DNA of 64,000 nucleotides from UBA6197 sp047638075 (lineage in GTDB: Bacteria > Pseudomonadota > Alphaproteobacteria > Rhodobacterales > Rhodobacteraceae), in NCBI RefSeq assembly GCF_047638075.1, contig NZ_JBLJBV010000021.1:1-64000 (forward strand). The letters are read 5' to 3'. This document shows, piece by piece, positions 1 through 7,494 of the stretch. Each line of letters starts with the position of its first letter. Within the stretch, counting starts at the first letter, position 1. A program made the translations under genes and the position numbers. The notes beneath the pieces are model-generated. The model was not told the DNA's origin and searched no databases. It saw only the letters and a list, made by a program, of their open reading frames with translations.

Positions 1-452
1 AAGCTGACCGAAATTGGGTGAAAAAAACGGCTTGATCAAGACGGATACTCGAGACGTTAAGCCTTCTGATCGTAGCCATGATCAGCGCCCGTACGGTGAT
101 GCTCGAGCGATACTGCCGCTTTCCGATGATCGCATCGCAGGAATGCGTTTGGCCGGGTCGAGTTCTGCCTGCACCATGATCGTGAATCTCCTCCGGGTGT
201 GCAGGAAATCTTGGCCAAAGATCTGCAACTCAAAGAGAAAATGAAATAATATTCGGGAGCAGGGCTTTGCACTCCAAAAAAATCGTTGAGCGATGAAACT
301 TTTTTCTTCGTCTTTTTCGGATCTGGCCAACATTCATTTCGACAGACATGAACAAGCGAAGGAAACCGAGAAAGTCCGAGAAAGCCGTCGAAGTTACGGC
401 ATGACCCTCCAGTCCAAAATCTTGACAACAACAATAACCATGGAGGTTCCAA
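1..452. other. AT-rich stretch with no supported gene
   Basis: This left edge has no reading frame that I can defend. Several short frames exist on both strands, but none has a recognisable motif with a correctly spaced ribosome binding site. A purine-rich GGAGGAG lies on the minus strand near 193, but the frame after it closes after about 31 codons. A TTGACA hexamer at 422-427 lies close upstream of the next gene, with no convincing -10 element at the right distance. The region is visibly more AT-rich than the rest of the window, in keeping with the mobile-element debris that follows. Confidence 0.5.
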
Positions 453-821
453 ATGAACGCACTTTCCACCCTCGATCTGCGCGATGCGACTTCGGTCTGT
501 CGCACGCCCATTCACGATTTTGTCGAGCACCATTGGCCTGCTCTGCGCCACGCTGCTGATTTTCTTGGCGGCAGGCGCGCGATTGCAGAAGCTGACCGGC
601 TGTTTGGTGATCTTGCCCGTAGCTTTGAAATTGGCACGCATACACGTCGGCGCATCGAACGTCTGATCCGGCTCCTCGAACTCGATGATGAAGTTGTGAG
701 CGGTGATCATATGCTCACTCTCGTCAATCCTTCAGATCCGATCGTCGAAGAACTTTGCCTGCTTCTGGACGGATTGAGACAGGCTTTTGACATGTTCATC
801 GGCGAGCAGGCGGCCGCCTGA
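453..821 (+). CDS. Hypothetical protein, 122 aa, upstream of the TnsA-like gene
   Basis: I do not recognise this protein. The ATG at 453 has a strong GGAGG at 442-446, six bases upstream, which makes real translation likely. The product is soluble and largely helical, with charged repeats such as RRRIERLIRLLELDDE near residues 64-79, no signal peptide and no membrane segment. It is followed after 52 bases by a second unknown gene and then by a TnsA-like endonuclease gene on the same strand. It may therefore be a passenger or accessory gene of the same mobile element, but that link is inferred from position only. Confidence 0.6.
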   Translation: MNALSTLDLRDATSVCRTPIHDFVEHHWPALRHAADFLGGRRAIAEADRLFGDLARSFEIGTHTRRRIERLIRLLELDDEVVSGDHMLTLVNPSDPIVEELCLLLDGLRQAFDMFIGEQAAA

Positions 822-873
822 AGACTGCCCCGTTCTTTACTGCCCCCCACCACTTCCAAAAGGAGTGTCAGAA

Positions 874-1206
874 ATGACCCTTAATCCCAAACATGAGCAA
901 TTCGCCGTGGACGCACGTTTGCAAGATCACCTAATGGAAAACGGAGAGACCCTGTCTGATCTTCTCTCCGCAATTGGGGATCAAAAAGCCCTGTCTGCAT
1001 TGTCCAACTTGCGCAGTGGCGATGTGTGCTGTGTCCGGTGTCAGGCAAGAAACGTCAGGGCGGTCATTGAGTGCCTGTGCGGCGCTTTCGAAGTGCCAGA
1101 CGCCACGCGTCCGGACTTCGATGCAGCAGTCCGCTGGCACGGCGCACGCTTGGTGGACGTCCATTCTGGTTTCGCAGGGTGTACCCCATCCGGAGAAAAT
1201 TACTGA
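874..1206 (+). CDS. Hypothetical cysteine-containing protein, 110 aa
   Basis: The start is placed at the ATG at 874 because AAAAGGAG ends about nine bases upstream; an in-frame start at 787 overlaps the preceding gene and lacks such a site. The protein has no family I recognise. It carries cysteines at a CCVRC motif near residue 51 and at ECLCG near residue 65, which could bind a metal or form disulfides. The N-terminal half looks helical (DLLSAIGDQKALSALSNL). It lies between another unknown gene and the TnsA-like gene on the same strand, so it may belong to the same element. No function is proposed. Confidence 0.55.
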   Translation: MTLNPKHEQFAVDARLQDHLMENGETLSDLLSAIGDQKALSALSNLRSGDVCCVRCQARNVRAVIECLCGAFEVPDATRPDFDAAVRWHGARLVDVHSGFAGCTPSGENY

Positions 1207-1291
1207 TCCGCACGAACAGCACAATTTTCTGATCAGTCGAGCTTGGGAAACCTCCTGAGCTCGGCAGGAAACAAGAAAAAAAGAGCATGTT

Positions 1292-2089
1292 ATGAAAGAC
1301 TTCCATACCACCGCGTCACTCAGCAACAAAAAAACGGTTGCGATGTGTAGCCAGCCTGATCAGGAAACCGCGGCGCTTCAGCAGCCAGATACACACCCAG
1401 TTTGCCGCAAAGAAAATGGCGAAACTGATCTCTTTGCAAACGCAATCAGACTTCCGTCTGAATCATCCGCTGCCAGAACTATCCTGAAGTCGTCCGCCTG
1501 GCGGGCGAGTGGCCAGCTTGTTATCGGGACCAATCCAGGCCGCCTAATCCAGATCGACAGTGAACTGGAATACAAGGTCGCACTGATCTTGTCAGTGAAG
1601 CCAGATCTTGCTGACTTGCGTGAGCAGGTCTGTTTCAAATGGTTTGATCAAACAGGCAAGTCCCACAGTCATTTCTTTGACTTTGTGATCACCTGCAAGT
1701 CAGGCGAGCGGACGGCCGTTATCGTGAAAGAAGCTTCACGTTTGCGTAGCGAGCGATTGCGGCGTGAAATCAAGATGATTGGTGCGCAGGCTGTACCAAA
1801 CTTTGCAGACCGCGTGATCGTCGTAACCCAGCGCGATATCAACGCAATTGATCTTCACAACGCGAAACTGCTGCACGACGTTCGGCACCCCGATCTCGAA
1901 GCTGATGAAGCGGCGGTGGCCGTAACAAACGGTTTGGTTGGTGCCGCGACCATCGCTGACCTCTCGGCAATGATGGAGATGGGCGGTCGCGGATTTCGTG
2001 CATTGGCGAGGCTTATTCGCAGGCAGGCCCTCGTCCTTTTGCATCATGAAGTTGTCTCGCATGGCTCATTTGTGCGGAGGGTTATCTGA
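1292..2089 (+). CDS. TnsA-like transposon endonuclease
   Basis: TnsA proteins of Tn7-like elements are restriction-like nucleases that cut the 5' ends of the transposon while TnsB joins the 3' ends. The middle of this 265-residue protein has the expected layout: IDSELEYKVALIL (acidic residues 91 and 93), HFFDFVITCKSG (Asp130) and TAVIVKEA (Lys146). That is an E...D...xxK pattern typical of the fold, although the Gln or Glu usually two residues before the Lys is Ile. The C-terminal 40 residues resemble the helical TnsA tail. The first 70 residues are weakly structured; a later ATG at 1344 is possible, as neither start has a strong binding site. Its TGA overlaps the next ATG (TGATG at 2087-2091), the usual tnsA-tnsB coupling. 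Confidence 0.65.
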   Translation: MKDFHTTASLSNKKTVAMCSQPDQETAALQQPDTHPVCRKENGETDLFANAIRLPSESSAARTILKSSAWRASGQLVIGTNPGRLIQIDSELEYKVALILSVKPDLADLREQVCFKWFDQTGKSHSHFFDFVITCKSGERTAVIVKEASRLRSERLRREIKMIGAQAVPNFADRVIVVTQRDINAIDLHNAKLLHDVRHPDLEADEAAVAVTNGLVGAATIADLSAMMEMGGRGFRALARLIRRQALVLLHHEVVSHGSFVRRVI

Positions 2090-2175
2090 TGCTTATTTAT
2101 CGCCCAAGTGAAAAACAGTCCCGCCTTGCATTCAGCTCTTGGGACGAGATCATCCTTGATGGAGTTGCTTTTCGT
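2089..2175 (+). pseudogene. N-terminal fragment of a TnsB/TniA-like transposase
   Basis: Reading from the ATG at 2089, about 29 codons precede an abrupt switch into IS3-type transposase sequence. The fragment contains SSWDEIILDGVAF, which fits the short N-terminal pattern (a polar turn, Asp, two hydrophobics, then DGxxF/Y) of TnsB/TniA transposases. It starts by overlapping the stop codon of the TnsA-like gene, where tnsB would be expected. The catalytic DDE domain is absent, so the element cannot move with its own proteins. The identification rests on one short motif plus position and is an inference. Confidence 0.4.
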
Positions 2176-2517
2176 AAGGGCTGCATTCATCACACGGATA
2201 GAGGCAGCCAATACTGTTCCCATGACTATCAGAAAGTCTTGAGAAAACATGGCCTCAAAGCGTCCATGAGCGGAAAAGGAAACTGTTACGATAACGCAGG
2301 CGTCGAAAGTTTCTTCAAATCCCTAACAGGCCGAAATGATCTGGCGCAGAAACTGGCAGGGACGAAGAGAGGTCGAAGTCGCCTTTTTCGAATACATCAA
2401 TGGCTTCTACAACCCGCGCCGCAGACACTCAGCCTTGGGCTGGAAAAGCCCCGCGGCATTCGAACGAAAGGCCGCTTAACATGAGCACCTGACCGGAACG
2501 AAACCGGTGCAGGTCCA
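2176..2517 (+). mobile_element. IS3-family insertion sequence remnant (3' part of orfB, frameshifted)
   Basis: From about 2176 the sequence encodes the end of an IS3-type DDE integrase core: GCIHHTDRGSQYCSHDYQ, SMSGKGNCYDNAGVESFF. The frame then breaks near 2325 by an apparent one-base insertion. The continuation lies in another frame from 2336 to the TAA at 2477-2479, reading YINGFYNPRRRHSALGW and KSPAAFERKAA, the normal C-terminus of these enzymes. The 5' two thirds of the element, including orfA, are missing. The right boundary is put near 2517 because the zinc-ribbon gene on the other strand resumes there. The remnant is inactive. Confidence 0.85.
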
Positions 2518-2966
2518 GTCTTCGAGCACAGGCGGCACTGGAAGCGGGGATCGGCGTTCACTGTCTTGCCAAACCGCCGGTAGAACTCGGGATGCGCCTC
2601 GGGCGCCATCCCCTGCGCGAAGCATCCCGGCGTCTTGCAGGAAGGCACGGCTGGATCATGCTCTTGCAAATGCTTGAGGCGTTGGTATTTTTCGGCAATC
2701 GCGCGGTTGTTCTTGATCCGCGAGGTTTTGTTGCAGGTCGGGCACCTGAAGAACTCTTCGTGCTTCTTGCTGCTGACCTCGCCTCGAAGAGCGGCCGGCG
2801 GTGCCGGTGGCTTCTCTCCCGGCCGCTTGAATGGGTCCGGATGCATATCGTAGTTTTCGTAGGCAGGGTTGCGGCAGAAGTTCAGGTCGAGGACCTCGAA
2901 GGCTTCGGGAAACCTCCGCCCCAAGGGCGGATTTTCTGTCGAAGATATTTTCGAGACAAAACTCAT
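2518..2966 (-). pseudogene. Truncated zinc-ribbon protein, possibly a transposase N-terminus
   Basis: The minus-strand frame beginning at the ATG at 2966 has two zinc-ribbon-like units: an FCRNPAYENY half paired with FRCPTCNKT, then SCKTPGC paired with FQCRLCSKT. Conserved-looking stretches such as SRIKNNRAIAEKYQRLKHL separate them. The reading stops making sense at 2518, exactly where the IS3 remnant ends, so the gene has lost its 3' part. Zinc ribbons of this kind head several transposase families, but I cannot name the family. A 16-base tandem repeat sits at the start codon. Confidence 0.45.
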
Positions 2967-2981
2967 TCGAGACAAAACTCA
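2950..2981. repeat. Perfect 16-bp tandem duplication
   Basis: The unit TTCGAGACAAAACTCA occurs twice in a row, at 2950-2965 and 2966-2981. It overlaps the start of the truncated zinc-ribbon gene, so each unit contributes a near-identical N-terminal reading. It could be a duplicated target site or a terminal repeat of a lost element. The 250 bases between it and the next gene hold no supported gene. Confidence 0.85.
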
Positions 2982-3231
2982 CCTGATCTCTCCCTCTGAT
3001 AATGCGTCAACTGTCTTGTCTGAAAAGGAATGCTGGCCACTGTGCGGCCAACAGAAGCAATTATTTCAACATTTGCCGTGAGGGACTGGCCCAAGCAGGG
3101 TGCCTTTTCTTTTGCGGTGTTCTGGTCTTTCGTGACGTGGCGTTTCGGCGCGCGGCTTTCCCTTGCCCGGCCCTTGCGCATCGCCCATGCTGCGTCAAAG
3201 GCCCGGAACGGACCGTAGGGGAGGACTGAAC

Positions 3232-5121
3232 ATGCCAAGATTCGCATCCGTCGCGGACCGTGATGCGGTTGAAAACGAAATGCCCTGGGCTGAACGCCAG
3301 CGGCCCGAAACCATGTTTCAGTTTCTGTCTGACGTAAAGGTGCGCTACCCGTCGCGCCCTGCAATCACGTTTCAGCTGTTCTCCGGCCCCAACGACAAGG
3401 CACAGACCCTGACCTGGGCGCAGCTTCATGGCCGTGTGACACAGGCGGCGAACCTGTTTCGCAGCCTTGGCGTGGGCGAGCATGACACCATCGCCTATCT
3501 GCTTCCAAACTGCCTTGAAACCGCAATTGCCCTTCTGGGCGGCGCCGTGGCGGGCATCGTGAACCCGATCAACCCGCTGCTGGAACCGGAACAGATTTCA
3601 GCGATCCTGCGCGAAACCAACGCCAAGGTGCTGGTCACGCTCAAGGCTTTCCCAAAGACCGATGTGCCGCAAAAAGCTGCCGAGGCGGTGAAGCACGCAC
3701 CCAACGTCAAAACCGTGCTTGAGGTTGATCTGAACGGCTATATGACCCCGCCCAAAAGCTGGATCGTGCTACTTATCCGTCCCAAAAACCCGGTTGAGCA
3801 CAAGGCGACTGTCAAATCCCTCAACGCCGAGGCGGCCAGAATGCCGGCCGACCGTTTGACCTTTGCCGATGCGACGGGCGACCGGGTCGCGGCCTATTTC
3901 CACACCGGTGGCACCACCGGCATGCCAAAGGTCGCGCAGCACAAATATTCGGGCATGATCTACAACGGCTGGCTGGGGGCGACGCTTTTGTTTGATGAAA
4001 CCGACGTGCTGATGTGCCCCTTGCCGCTGTTTCACGTTTTTGCCGCCTATCCGGTCTTCATGTCGGCTATCGCCTCGGGGGCGCATGTGGTGTTTCCCAC
4101 GCCGCAGGGCTATCGGGGTGAGGGGGTGTTCGACAATTTCTGGAAGCTGATCGAACGCTGGCAGGTCAGCTTTCTGATCACCGTTCCCACCGCCATTTCC
4201 GCGCTGATGCAGCGCCCGGTTGATGCCGATGTATCGTCCCTGAAAACCGCGCTTTCAGGGTCCGCACCCCTGCCGATCGAGCTATACAACCGGTTTGAAA
4301 AAGCCACCGGTGTGCAGATATCCGAAGGCTATGGCCTGACCGAAGCGACCTGCCTTGTATCGTGCAACCCGGCGGATGGGCTTAAAAAGGTGGGCTCTGT
4401 CGGAATTCCGCTGCCCTACACGAACGTGCGTATTCTGTTGCCCGACGAAGACGGTTTCCGCGAATGTGCGGTCGATGAAATCGGTGAAATTTGCATCGCG
4501 AACCCCGGCGTCTTTGAAGGCTCGACCTACACCGAGGCCGACAAGAATCACGATCTGTTTGCCGAAGGCCGGTTTTTGCGTACCGGCGATCTGGGCCGGA
4601 TGGACCCCGACGGCTATCTGTGGATCACTGGCCGCGCCAAGGATCTGATCATCCGTGGCGGCCACAATATCGACCCCGCCGAGATCGAAGAGGCGATGCT
4701 GATGCACCCCGCCGTCGCCTTTGCGGGCGCAATCGGCCAACCGGATTCGTTTGCCGGGGAACTGCCCTGCGCCTATGTCGAACTGGTCGCGGGCGCGAGT
4801 GTGACCGTGGATGAACTGATGGAGTATGCGCAAAAACACATCCACGAACGTGCGGCCTTTCCCAAACATATCGAGGTGCTGGATGAATTGCCAAAAACCG
4901 CCGTCGGCAAGATATTCAAGCCGGGTCTGCGCAAACGCGCCATTTCCCGGGTGCTGAACGCCACCCTGGCCGAGGCCGGTCTGGCCGCCCATGTGGTTAG
5001 CGTGATCGAGGATAAGAAGCGCGGGTTGGTTGCGCATATTGCCACCACCGGCACCATTGATCAGGCGGCATTGGCAGCCAAACTGGGCGAATTTGCGGTG
5101 CCGTGGGAATGGGAACGCTAA
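3232..5121 (+). CDS. AMP-forming acyl-CoA synthetase
   Basis: This 629-residue enzyme of the adenylate-forming superfamily activates a carboxylic acid, probably a fatty acid, to its CoA thioester through an acyl-AMP. Visible core motifs are YFHTGGTTGMPKVAQH (phosphate-binding loop, near residues 222-237), EGYGLTEATCLVSC, RTGDLGRMDPDGYLWITGRA and DLIIRGGHNIDPAEIEEAM, and near the C-terminus KTAVGKIFKP with the catalytic lysine. The start at 3232 is chosen for GGGGAGGA at 3218-3225; an upstream start at 3163 is less likely. It is monocistronic and is the first clearly chromosomal gene after the mobile debris. The exact acyl chain length cannot be told from sequence. Confidence 0.9.
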   Translation: MPRFASVADRDAVENEMPWAERQRPETMFQFLSDVKVRYPSRPAITFQLFSGPNDKAQTLTWAQLHGRVTQAANLFRSLGVGEHDTIAYLLPNCLETAIALLGGAVAGIVNPINPLLEPEQISAILRETNAKVLVTLKAFPKTDVPQKAAEAVKHAPNVKTVLEVDLNGYMTPPKSWIVLLIRPKNPVEHKATVKSLNAEAARMPADRLTFADATGDRVAAYFHTGGTTGMPKVAQHKYSGMIYNGWLGATLLFDETDVLMCPLPLFHVFAAYPVFMSAIASGAHVVFPTPQGYRGEGVFDNFWKLIERWQVSFLITVPTAISALMQRPVDADVSSLKTALSGSAPLPIELYNRFEKATGVQISEGYGLTEATCLVSCNPADGLKKVGSVGIPLPYTNVRILLPDEDGFRECAVDEIGEICIANPGVFEGSTYTEADKNHDLFAEGRFLRTGDLGRMDPDGYLWITGRAKDLIIRGGHNIDPAEIEEAMLMHPAVAFAGAIGQPDSFAGELPCAYVELVAGASVTVDELMEYAQKHIHERAAFPKHIEVLDELPKTAVGKIFKPGLRKRAISRVLNATLAEAGLAAHVVSVIEDKKRGLVAHIATTGTIDQAALAAKLGEFAVPWEWER

Positions 5122-5130
5122 GAGGCGGGT

Positions 5131-5167
5131 GGGGTGGCGCAGCGGTTGCACCTGCGCCCGCCACCCC
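5131..5167 (+). terminator. Probable terminator after the acyl-CoA synthetase gene
   Basis: GGGGTGGC at 5131-5138 plus GCAG at 5139-5142 can pair with CTGC at 5152-5155 and GCCACCCC at 5160-5167, leaving a four-base bulge. The hairpin lies ten bases after the stop codon, and only a poor U-tract follows. It also lies downstream of the convergent small membrane-protein gene. Confidence 0.45.
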
Positions 5168-5194
5168 CATTCTCTGGCCCCTTCACCATCGGCG

Positions 5195-5272
5195 TCAGAA
5201 AACGTCGGCCAAATACAAGATGATGATGATCGGGATCGGAATGCCGATTACCCAGGCTAGAATTCCCTTCAT
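5195..5272 (-). CDS. 25-residue hydrophobic membrane peptide
   Basis: On the minus strand GGAGGA followed by six bases precedes an ATG at 5272. The reading MKGILAWVIGIPIPIIIILY then LADVF ends in TGA at 5195-5197. The peptide is one membrane helix with a conspicuous GIPIPI motif, and a single Lys at the N-terminus would favour an N-in orientation. I recall very similar short proteins with this motif in other Rhodobacteraceae genomes, usually left as hypothetical. It is too short for usual gene finders. No function is known to me. Confidence 0.7.
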   Translation of the reverse strand: MKGILAWVIGIPIPIIIILYLADVF

Positions 5273-5411
5273 GGCGTGTCCTCCGCATCGGGCTATGAGT
5301 CAATAACGCGGCTTGCTGCTGATTGGTTCCGCCCGGGGTTTTGCCCCGCCGGGCTTGCCTCCATGCGCCCGCGGCGCTACGCAAGGCCAACCCTTTGTGA
5401 GCGGAGCCAAT

Positions 5412-5945
5412 ATGTCCCTTCTTGATGATCTGATCGCCCGTTCCGGCGGCGTGTGCGAATTTTGCGGCGACAGCGCCGGCCTGACCCCGGTTGAGGTGCC
5501 CCCCGGTGACGAGGCGGTTTTGCTTTGCGCCACCTGCACTGATGATGCGACCCCGCCGTCGCATTGGCGCTGCCTTGAGGGTGCGGCATGGTCCGGCGTC
5601 CCCGCTGTTCAGGTTGCTGTGTGGCGCAAACTGGGCGGTATTGACGCGCCTTGGGCCAACGAGGCCCGCGCGAACATGACGCTGGATGCAGCGACCCAAT
5701 CCTGGGCAGACGCGGGCGCAGCCCTGCCGGGGGTTGAACACCGTGACAGCAACGGCGCGCTGCTGTCGGCTGGCGATACAGTCGTGTTGATCAAGGATCT
5801 GCCGGTCAAGGGCGCGGGGTTCACTGCCAAACGCGGCACTGCCGTGCGCGGCATCAGCCTTGTTGCGGACAACGCCGCCCATATTGAAGGCCGGGTCGAG
5901 GGGCAACGGATCGTGATTCTGACTGAATTCGTGAAAAAGAAATAA
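5412..5945 (+). CDS. PhnA/YjdM-family zinc-ribbon protein
   Basis: The protein (177 aa) begins with a zinc-ribbon pair, GVCEFCGDSAGL near residue 16 and LLCATCTDD near residue 42. It ends with the compact C-terminal domain typical of PhnA/YjdM proteins (RDSNGALLSAGDTVVLIKDLPVKG near residues 113-136, finishing EFVKKK). Family members were once linked to alkylphosphonate use but lack a proven role in it; this copy is not near phn genes. The ATG at 5412 is preferred over an upstream in-frame start because AGCGGAG lies just before it and the family fold begins there. It is a single-gene unit between a convergent peptide gene and convergent guaD. Confidence 0.85.
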   Translation: MSLLDDLIARSGGVCEFCGDSAGLTPVEVPPGDEAVLLCATCTDDATPPSHWRCLEGAAWSGVPAVQVAVWRKLGGIDAPWANEARANMTLDAATQSWADAGAALPGVEHRDSNGALLSAGDTVVLIKDLPVKGAGFTAKRGTAVRGISLVADNAAHIEGRVEGQRIVILTEFVKKK

Positions 5946-6084
5946 GCGCCATTATCCGATATGAAAAAGGGCAGGGGCTGTGCGGCCGATGCCATTTCCT
6001 TAGCGTGATGCGGTTCTGATTTGTGTTTCCGGGGGGCACGGGCACCTTGCGCCTATAGGTTCTTTTTAGTGCCCCCTGATCCGT

Positions 6085-7371
6085 TCAGGCCGAAACCAGC
6101 TTTCCGCCAACCCACACAGCGGTCACGGCCCGGTCATCGCCCATTATGATGGTCGGAAACACCGCCTCCCACAGATCATCCGCCCGGACGGAACGCTGGG
6201 CGATGGCAGGTGTCGAGGCCAGATCCAGCACCACCAGATCCGCCTCCATCCCCGGTGCGATATTGCCGACCGACGCGTCAATGCGCAGCGCACGGGCCGA
6301 CCCAACGGTCGCCAGCCACCACAGCTGTGCGGGGTGCAACGCCACATGGCGCAACTGCGCCACCTCATAGGCTGCGGCCATGGTGCGCAGCATGGAAAAG
6401 GATGATCCGCCCCCGGTATCCGTGGCCAGCCCCACCCTTTGCCCCGCAGCAATCAGGCCTTGCAGGTCAAAAAGCCCCGACCCGATAAACGTGTTCGAGG
6501 TCGGGCAATGCGCCAGCGCCGCGCCGGTTTCGGCCAGACGGTCGCGTTCGCGCGCCGTCAGGTGGATCGAGTGGCCGTAAACCCCCTTTTCCCCCAGCAA
6601 TCCATGTGCCTCATAAACGTCCAGATAATCGCGCGCCTCTGGAAACAGGTCTTTGACCCACTCAATCTCATCAGATTGTTCGCTCAGATGGGTCTGCATC
6701 AGGCAACCGGGGTGCTCGGCCCAAAGCGCCCCAAGGGCAGACAGTTGTGCGGGGGTAGAGGTGGGGGCGAAGCGTGGCGTGATGACGTAGGACAACCGGT
6801 CCACCCCATGCCAACGGCCCAGTAGTGCGCGGCTGTCATCATAGGCGCTTTGCGCGGTATCGCGCAGCCCATCGGGGGCGTTGCGGTCCATGCATGTCTT
6901 GCCTGCCAGCGCCCGCATCCCGCGCCCGCGCGCCGCTGAAAAGAACGCATCCACGCTTTCGGGGTGAATTGTGCAATAGCTGCACATCGTTGTTGTGCCA
7001 TGGGCAAGGGCCAGATCCAGATACCGCCCGGCGATCATGGCGGCATAGGCCGGGTCGTCAAAGCGCATCTCTTCGGGAAAGGTGTAGGTGTTCAGCCAGT
7101 CTATCAGCCGCTTGCCCCAGCTCGCGATCATGGCAGTCTGTGGGTAATGCACATGGGCATCAATGAAACCCGCGGAAATCAGCGCCGCGCCATAATCATG
7201 GACATGCGCGCCGGGGTGGGCCGCCTGCAACGCTGCGGCCTCGCCCACCGCCGTGATGCGCGCGCCCTCGATCAGCACACCGCCGCGCACCCATGTGCGC
7301 GCGGCCGCCGGCCCCTCGGTGAATGGGTCGCCATCAAACGCGATCACCTGCCCGATCAACAGCTCTGCCAT
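6085..7371 (-). CDS. guaD: Guanine deaminase
   Basis: GuaD hydrolyses guanine to xanthine and ammonia in purine salvage. The 428-residue protein has the amidohydrolase layout: zinc ligands in AGFIDAHVHYPQT near residue 73, a substrate region TYTFPEEMRFDD, LMQTHLSEQ near residue 225, YGHSIHLTARERD, and ATDTGGGSSFSML near the C-terminal third, where the family metal Asp is found. Length and motif order match bacterial GuaD closely. It is divergent from mgtE across 123 bases and has no purine-catabolic neighbour (no xanthine dehydrogenase genes in the window), so it acts as a stand-alone gene here. Confidence 0.92.
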   Translation of the reverse strand: MAELLIGQVIAFDGDPFTEGPAAARTWVRGGVLIEGARITAVGEAAALQAAHPGAHVHDYGAALISAGFIDAHVHYPQTAMIASWGKRLIDWLNTYTFPEEMRFDDPAYAAMIAGRYLDLALAHGTTTMCSYCTIHPESVDAFFSAARGRGMRALAGKTCMDRNAPDGLRDTAQSAYDDSRALLGRWHGVDRLSYVITPRFAPTSTPAQLSALGALWAEHPGCLMQTHLSEQSDEIEWVKDLFPEARDYLDVYEAHGLLGEKGVYGHSIHLTARERDRLAETGAALAHCPTSNTFIGSGLFDLQGLIAAGQRVGLATDTGGGSSFSMLRTMAAAYEVAQLRHVALHPAQLWWLATVGSARALRIDASVGNIAPGMEADLVVLDLASTPAIAQRSVRADDLWEAVFPTIIMGDDRAVTAVWVGGKLVSA

Positions 7372-7439
7372 ATAGTTCGCCCCGCTTCTTGCCTGTGGCC
7401 CATGCTAGGCATACGGGAAGATAAGGTAAATCGCCCAAA

Positions 7440-7487
7440 CCTCTGTTTATGAGATGAGCCCTCGGTTATGGTGCGGCCGAACAGAGG
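7440..7487 (+). promoter_or_regulatory. Leader hairpin that could mask the mgtE ribosome binding site
   Basis: CCTCTGTT at 7440-7447 is perfectly complementary to AACAGAGG at 7480-7487. The right arm overlaps the AGAGGGGG that serves as mgtE ribosome binding site, seven bases before its ATG. Pairing would therefore hide the site. The 32-base loop is large. The leader is too short for an M-box magnesium riboswitch, so any control would be by another mechanism. Only the pairing is seen; the role is inference. Confidence 0.35.
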
Positions 7488-7494
7488 GGGATAC

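Noticed and set aside
28..45. Near-identical 18-mer GGCTTGATCARGACGGAT at 28-45 and in the remnant near 56557
   Set aside because: Only one mismatch, but no similarity beyond it and no matching reading context, so chance is likely.
1..79. A possible gene start running off the left edge on the minus strand
   Set aside because: An ATG at 79 opens a frame to the edge, but there is no ribosome binding site and too few codons to judge.
57..710. A 217-codon minus-strand frame
   Set aside because: It overlaps the 122-residue gene with a good ribosome binding site and reads as low-complexity, Arg/Ser-rich sequence without motifs.
4282..5151. A 289-codon minus-strand frame
   Set aside because: It is antisense to the acyl-CoA synthetase gene; no recognisable motif.
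7372..7494. M-box magnesium riboswitch before mgtE
   Set aside because: The leader is about 120 bases at most and shows none of the M-box helices that I know.
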